Origin: Saccoglossus kowalevskii
Lineage: Eukaryota > Hemichordata > Enteropneusta > Harrimaniidae
Length of the DNA: 20,522 nt
Direction of reading: 5' to 3'
NCBI RefSeq assembly: GCF_000003605.2
Contig: NW_003126884.1
Location: forward strand, 156,404 to 176,925
Shown here: one piece after another, positions 19,212 to 20,522 of the stretch
How positions within the stretch are numbered: position 1 is the stretch's first letter
Layout: each line of letters opens with the position of its first letter
Notes under the pieces: generated by a model
Database searches by the model: none
Told to the model about the DNA's origin: nothing
Seen by the model: only the letters and a program-made list of their open reading frames with translations
Translations under genes and position numbers: made by a program

Positions 19212-19345
19212 AAGATTCACCGACCTTATATGAGTGTAGTTATTTCCTTAAATCGGGTAAATATCACAAACATACGACGTATGCCTTATAGTTATACGGT
19301 CACAGCTCCGACATTCACTACTTCCCTTTCGCTCGTTCACTTTCT
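19212..19345 (-). other. Candidate untranslated first exon of the tetraspan gene
   Basis: On the minus strand CTTAAG|GTAAGTCG near 19205-19216 is a consensus donor. It lies upstream of the coding exons, whose first acceptor is only four bases from the ATG. The sequence before the donor is CpG-rich and promoter-like. It contains a very short upstream ATG frame (ATGTCGGAGCTGTGA). The 5' limit given is arbitrary. A second minus-strand donor, GGGC|GTAAGT near 20176, is an alternative. Confidence 0.35.
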
Positions 19346-19639
19346 GTAAGACAGCGCCCTCACAATCTATAATAATTTTGTTGTACATTGTTTCCGTGTT
19401 TGAAACGAAGGACCACCAAGAAACGAAGGACGGAAGGATCTACATTGCAAATAGGGGTGGTGTACAAAAATAACTCTTTCCGGTAAACTATGCGGTAACG
19501 ATTACATTCACAATAAATTGTTACCCACAGCCTATTAACACTATTGACCTTAAAAATGGTCTATGTTAATACATACCACGGTTGATAGGTAAAAGCTATC
19601 ATTTGAAATGTAACATTCTGTTCCTCTTCGATAGTGCAA

Positions 19640-20030
19640 TAATTATCGAGAATAAAAAAATACGCATGAAAGTATTTAAAGTGCCTGTGAAATGCCCACA
19701 CACACGTTTCCCATTTTAGATCTGTGTCCCATTGTTATTGATTTTTGTTGTTGAAAATGATTACTTGTATCCAAGTAAATTTGAGATATTTCTAGTGACT
19801 GTTTCCGAATTTCCGACGCTCGCTGAAGTAAAGTGCGCCATCCAATGTAAAAATTTGAGAGGAAGCCATACTCTTGTGCCGTACTTTTATAACAATGCGT
19901 CATTCAACCAAAGACTATCTTCTCTATAGTCTTTGATTTGAAAGAAAGAGTTTTTTTTAAAGAAATATATTCCGTCACGGTGCCAGCCTAAGTTTACCGA
20001 GGCGGATTTCAGAAGAGAGAGAGACGTCGG
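19640..20030 (+). other. Possible first exon of a divergent plus-strand gene
   Basis: ACGTCGG|GTAAGT at 20024-20036 is a strong plus-strand donor in a CpG-richer segment upstream of the tetraspan gene. The preceding sequence has no long convincing frame, so the exon would be 5'-UTR or a short coding start. Its left limit is unknown. Nothing further right in the window confirms a second exon. Confidence 0.25.
19909..19935 (+). repeat. Perfect 10-bp hairpin
   Basis: CAAAGACTAT at 19909-19918 pairs exactly with ATAGTCTTTG at 19926-19935 around a 7-base loop (CTTCTCT). A purine-rich GAAAGAAAGAG follows a few bases later. The layout recalls a histone 3' stem-loop with downstream element, but the stem sequence is not the histone one and no histone gene is present. 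Confidence 0.5.
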
Positions 20031-20347
20031 GTAAGTTTTTCAAATGATTTGACTTTTATGTGATCCTGAATATCGCTTTATAGAGACCATTTAGTTCGTG
20101 TAAGAAGTAGCAATAATTTTGATAATGACGCGAACACGAAACGTCGGACAAATAGGAAATTGCGCAGCACTTACGCCCTGCTAATTGTTTTCATTTTCGC
20201 AGGCAAAAAGTTTCTGAATCGTTCGGTGATTGGTGTTGAATGTCGAATTCACATTTCTGTTACCTTTACTTGCAGCTTGATCTGCGTAATAATTTATGGA
20301 ATAAGAATCCGGGCTTGGGAAGTCAATGTCTTAAAGTAAATTTTTAA

Positions 20348-20348
<1 letters not shown>

Positions 20349-20445
<97 letters not shown>

Positions 20446-20461
20446 TTTTTATTATTATTAT
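20349..20461. repeat. TTA trinucleotide microsatellite
   Basis: About 110 bases of TTA units with three TTTTTA-type interruptions toward the right end. It is a simple repeat, likely to vary in length between individuals. Confidence 0.95.
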
Positions 20462-20522
20462 GGTTTTATTTCAGACATAGTCCATATATAAAGAAAAAAG
20501 ATACAAACAAATATGTAATAAA

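Noticed and set aside
19676-19929. Frames on both strands near the right end
   Set aside because: Both are open by chance. Neither shows a domain, and the region is better read as promoter or 5'-leader sequence.

Overview
The window is nuclear DNA of an animal. It is AT-rich, full of short spliced exons with GT-AG introns, and carries decayed LINE-type reverse transcriptases, MITE-like foldbacks and microsatellites. Two genes, both on the minus strand, were rebuilt exon by exon. Every exon junction keeps the reading frame. The repeat styles suggest a marine invertebrate (mollusc-, acorn-worm- or lancelet-like), but the species cannot be fixed from the sequence.

Layout from left to right. (1) 1-410: minus-strand remnant of a non-LTR reverse transcriptase cut by the window edge. 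(2) 411-3687: mostly non-coding, with a GC-rich repeat-like patch (800-942), a promoter-like CCAAT/TATA cluster (1151-1258), an unassigned charged minus-strand reading frame with one stop (1262-1756), and a degenerate 120-bp direct repeat. (3) 3688-8202: a complete eight-exon gene for a THUMPD2-like RNA N2-guanosine methyltransferase of 480 residues. A foldback element lies in its first intron. (4) 8203-12092: intergenic, with a degenerate tandem repeat (8400-9170), a 220-bp hairpin-forming palindrome (10659-10878) and a MITE (11114-11471). (5) 12093-17244: five coding exons of a four-transmembrane CD20/MS4A-like protein of 265 residues ending in a Pro/Gln-rich tail with two PPxY motifs. Its introns hold a second MITE, an almost perfect 345-bp direct duplication and a TTAA-ended small element. 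(6) 17245-19211: probably a 5'-UTR intron, occupied by a plus-strand LINE fragment whose RT catalytic region is deleted. (7) 19200-20522: CpG-richer DNA with a strong minus-strand donor (probable untranslated first exon of the tetraspan gene), a plus-strand donor at 20030 (possible first exon of a divergent gene), a perfect 10-bp hairpin and a long TTA microsatellite.

The two genes show no obvious functional link. THUMPD2 in mammals, with TRMT112, makes m2G in U6 snRNA. The tetraspan protein is a membrane protein whose tail could recruit WW-domain proteins such as NEDD4-type ubiquitin ligases. I found no clear new multi-gene system. The most unusual structures are the 220-bp palindrome, the duplication that starts inside a MITE terminal repeat, and the changed SAM-binding motif in the methyltransferase.
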